Assembly (NCBI GenBank): GCA_947441325.1
Contig: CANETR010000114.1
Span: forward strand, 1-6,699
From: Saprospiraceae bacterium
Lineage (GTDB): Bacteria > Bacteroidota > Bacteroidia > Chitinophagales > Saprospiraceae
Length of the DNA: 6,699 nucleotides
Reading direction: 5' to 3'
In this document: positions 6,315 to 6,699 of the stretch, in pieces
Layout: the number at the start of each line of letters is the position of its first letter
Position numbering within the stretch: position 1 is the first letter of the stretch
The notes under the pieces: generated by a model
Seen by the model: the letters and a program-made list of their open reading frames with translations, nothing else
What the model was told of the DNA's origin: nothing
Database searches by the model: none
Made by a program: the position numbers and the translations under genes

Positions 6315-6699
6315 TCACAATCTTTGAACTTTATTTTCTTTTAATTGATAATTCTGCCCAGATTCCGGGCAAGTTGCATGCCCATCTGCATCAAATTCCA
6401 AACGATGACCGTATTCGCTCATCCAGCCAATTTGCTTTGCCGGGTTTCCCACTATTAGCGCATATGCAGGTACATCTTTTGTTACAACTGCGCCTGCGCC
6501 GATAAAGGCAAAAGGACCAATGTCATGTCCGCAGACAATCGTTGCATTGGCGCCAATCGTAGCACCTTTTCCTACATGTGTTTTCAGATATTGGTCATGT
6601 CGTTTTACGGCACTTCTCGGGTTGATAACATTAGTAAAAACCATGCTTGGTCCTAGAAAAACATCATCGTCACAACTTACACCTGTATAGAGAGAAACA
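6315..6699 (-). CDS. WbpD/WlbB-type UDP-amino-sugar N-acetyltransferase (partial, 5' end outside window)
   Basis: The minus-strand frame stays open to the window edge, so the visible 127 residues are the C-terminal part; the internal Met at 6644 is not the start. The fragment shows left-handed beta-helix hexapeptide repeats ([48 protein letters not shown]) and the segment [11 protein letters not shown] characteristic of the WbpD/WlbB group, then [15 protein letters not shown] and a short C-terminal tail. WbpD acetylates the 3-amino group of UDP-2-acetamido-3-amino-2,3-dideoxy-glucuronate with acetyl-CoA, giving the precursor of di-N-acetylated uronic acids in O-antigen. The 2,3-diamino acid substrate is inferred from family; related 3-amino-6-deoxyhexose acetyltransferases are an alternative. 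The tail has a single Cys where many relatives carry a metal-binding-like CxxC pair. It converges on the methyltransferase gene, and the 44 bases between them hold only a weak hairpin at 6301-6316. Confidence 0.88.
   Translation of the reverse strand, partial: VSLYTGVSCDDDVFLGPSMVFTNVINPRSAVKRHDQYLKTHVGKGATIGANATIVCGHDIGPFAFIGAGAVVTKDVPAYALIVGNPAKQIGWMSEYGHRLEFDADGHATCPESGQNYQLKENKVQRL

Noticed and set aside
6301..6316. GAATG/CATTC hairpin between the convergent last two genes
   Set aside because: The stem is only five base pairs with no U-tract on either side, too weak to call a terminator.

Overview
The window looks like a chromosomal piece of a Bacteroidota genome. The basis is the protein families (a COG2859 SIMPL protein, a murF lying away from a dcw cluster, TonB-type C-terminus), AT-rich spacers, and upstream elements resembling the Bacteroidota -7 box TAnnTTTG. 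The order cannot be fixed from sequence alone; a Sphingobacteriales- or Marinilabiliales-like member is plausible.

Layout. Bases 3-344 hold the 3' end of a gene whose product ends in a weakly TonB-like domain. Then comes a 190-base spacer with a doubtful 39-codon ORF and a good intrinsic terminator hairpin. Bases 535-3084 carry a same-strand set: a two-TM sensor histidine kinase, a membrane-anchored SIMPL (DUF541) protein and an OmpR-type response regulator. It ends in a perfect GC-rich hairpin that also serves the convergent gene. An alpha/beta hydrolase runs on the minus strand (3122-3895). It shares a divergent promoter region with murF (4080-5399), the last ligase of UDP-MurNAc-pentapeptide synthesis.

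Right edge. About 30 bases after murF the base composition falls sharply. An AT-rich FkbM-type methyltransferase (5431-6270) follows, then, convergent to it, the 3' part of a WbpD/WlbB-type left-handed beta-helix N-acetyltransferase (6315 to beyond the window end). These two look like the edge of a surface-polysaccharide (O-antigen or capsule) cluster beside a housekeeping gene.

How the genes fit together. The kinase and regulator are probably cognate, with the SIMPL protein as a possible envelope accessory. MurF and the sugar-modifying genes both serve the envelope, but the composition shift suggests separate histories. I see no CRISPR array, insertion sequence, tRNA or rRNA. I found no convincing undescribed system; the most unusual details are the kinase-SIMPL-regulator order and a 12-codon ORF joined by ATGA overlaps to both murF and the methyltransferase gene.
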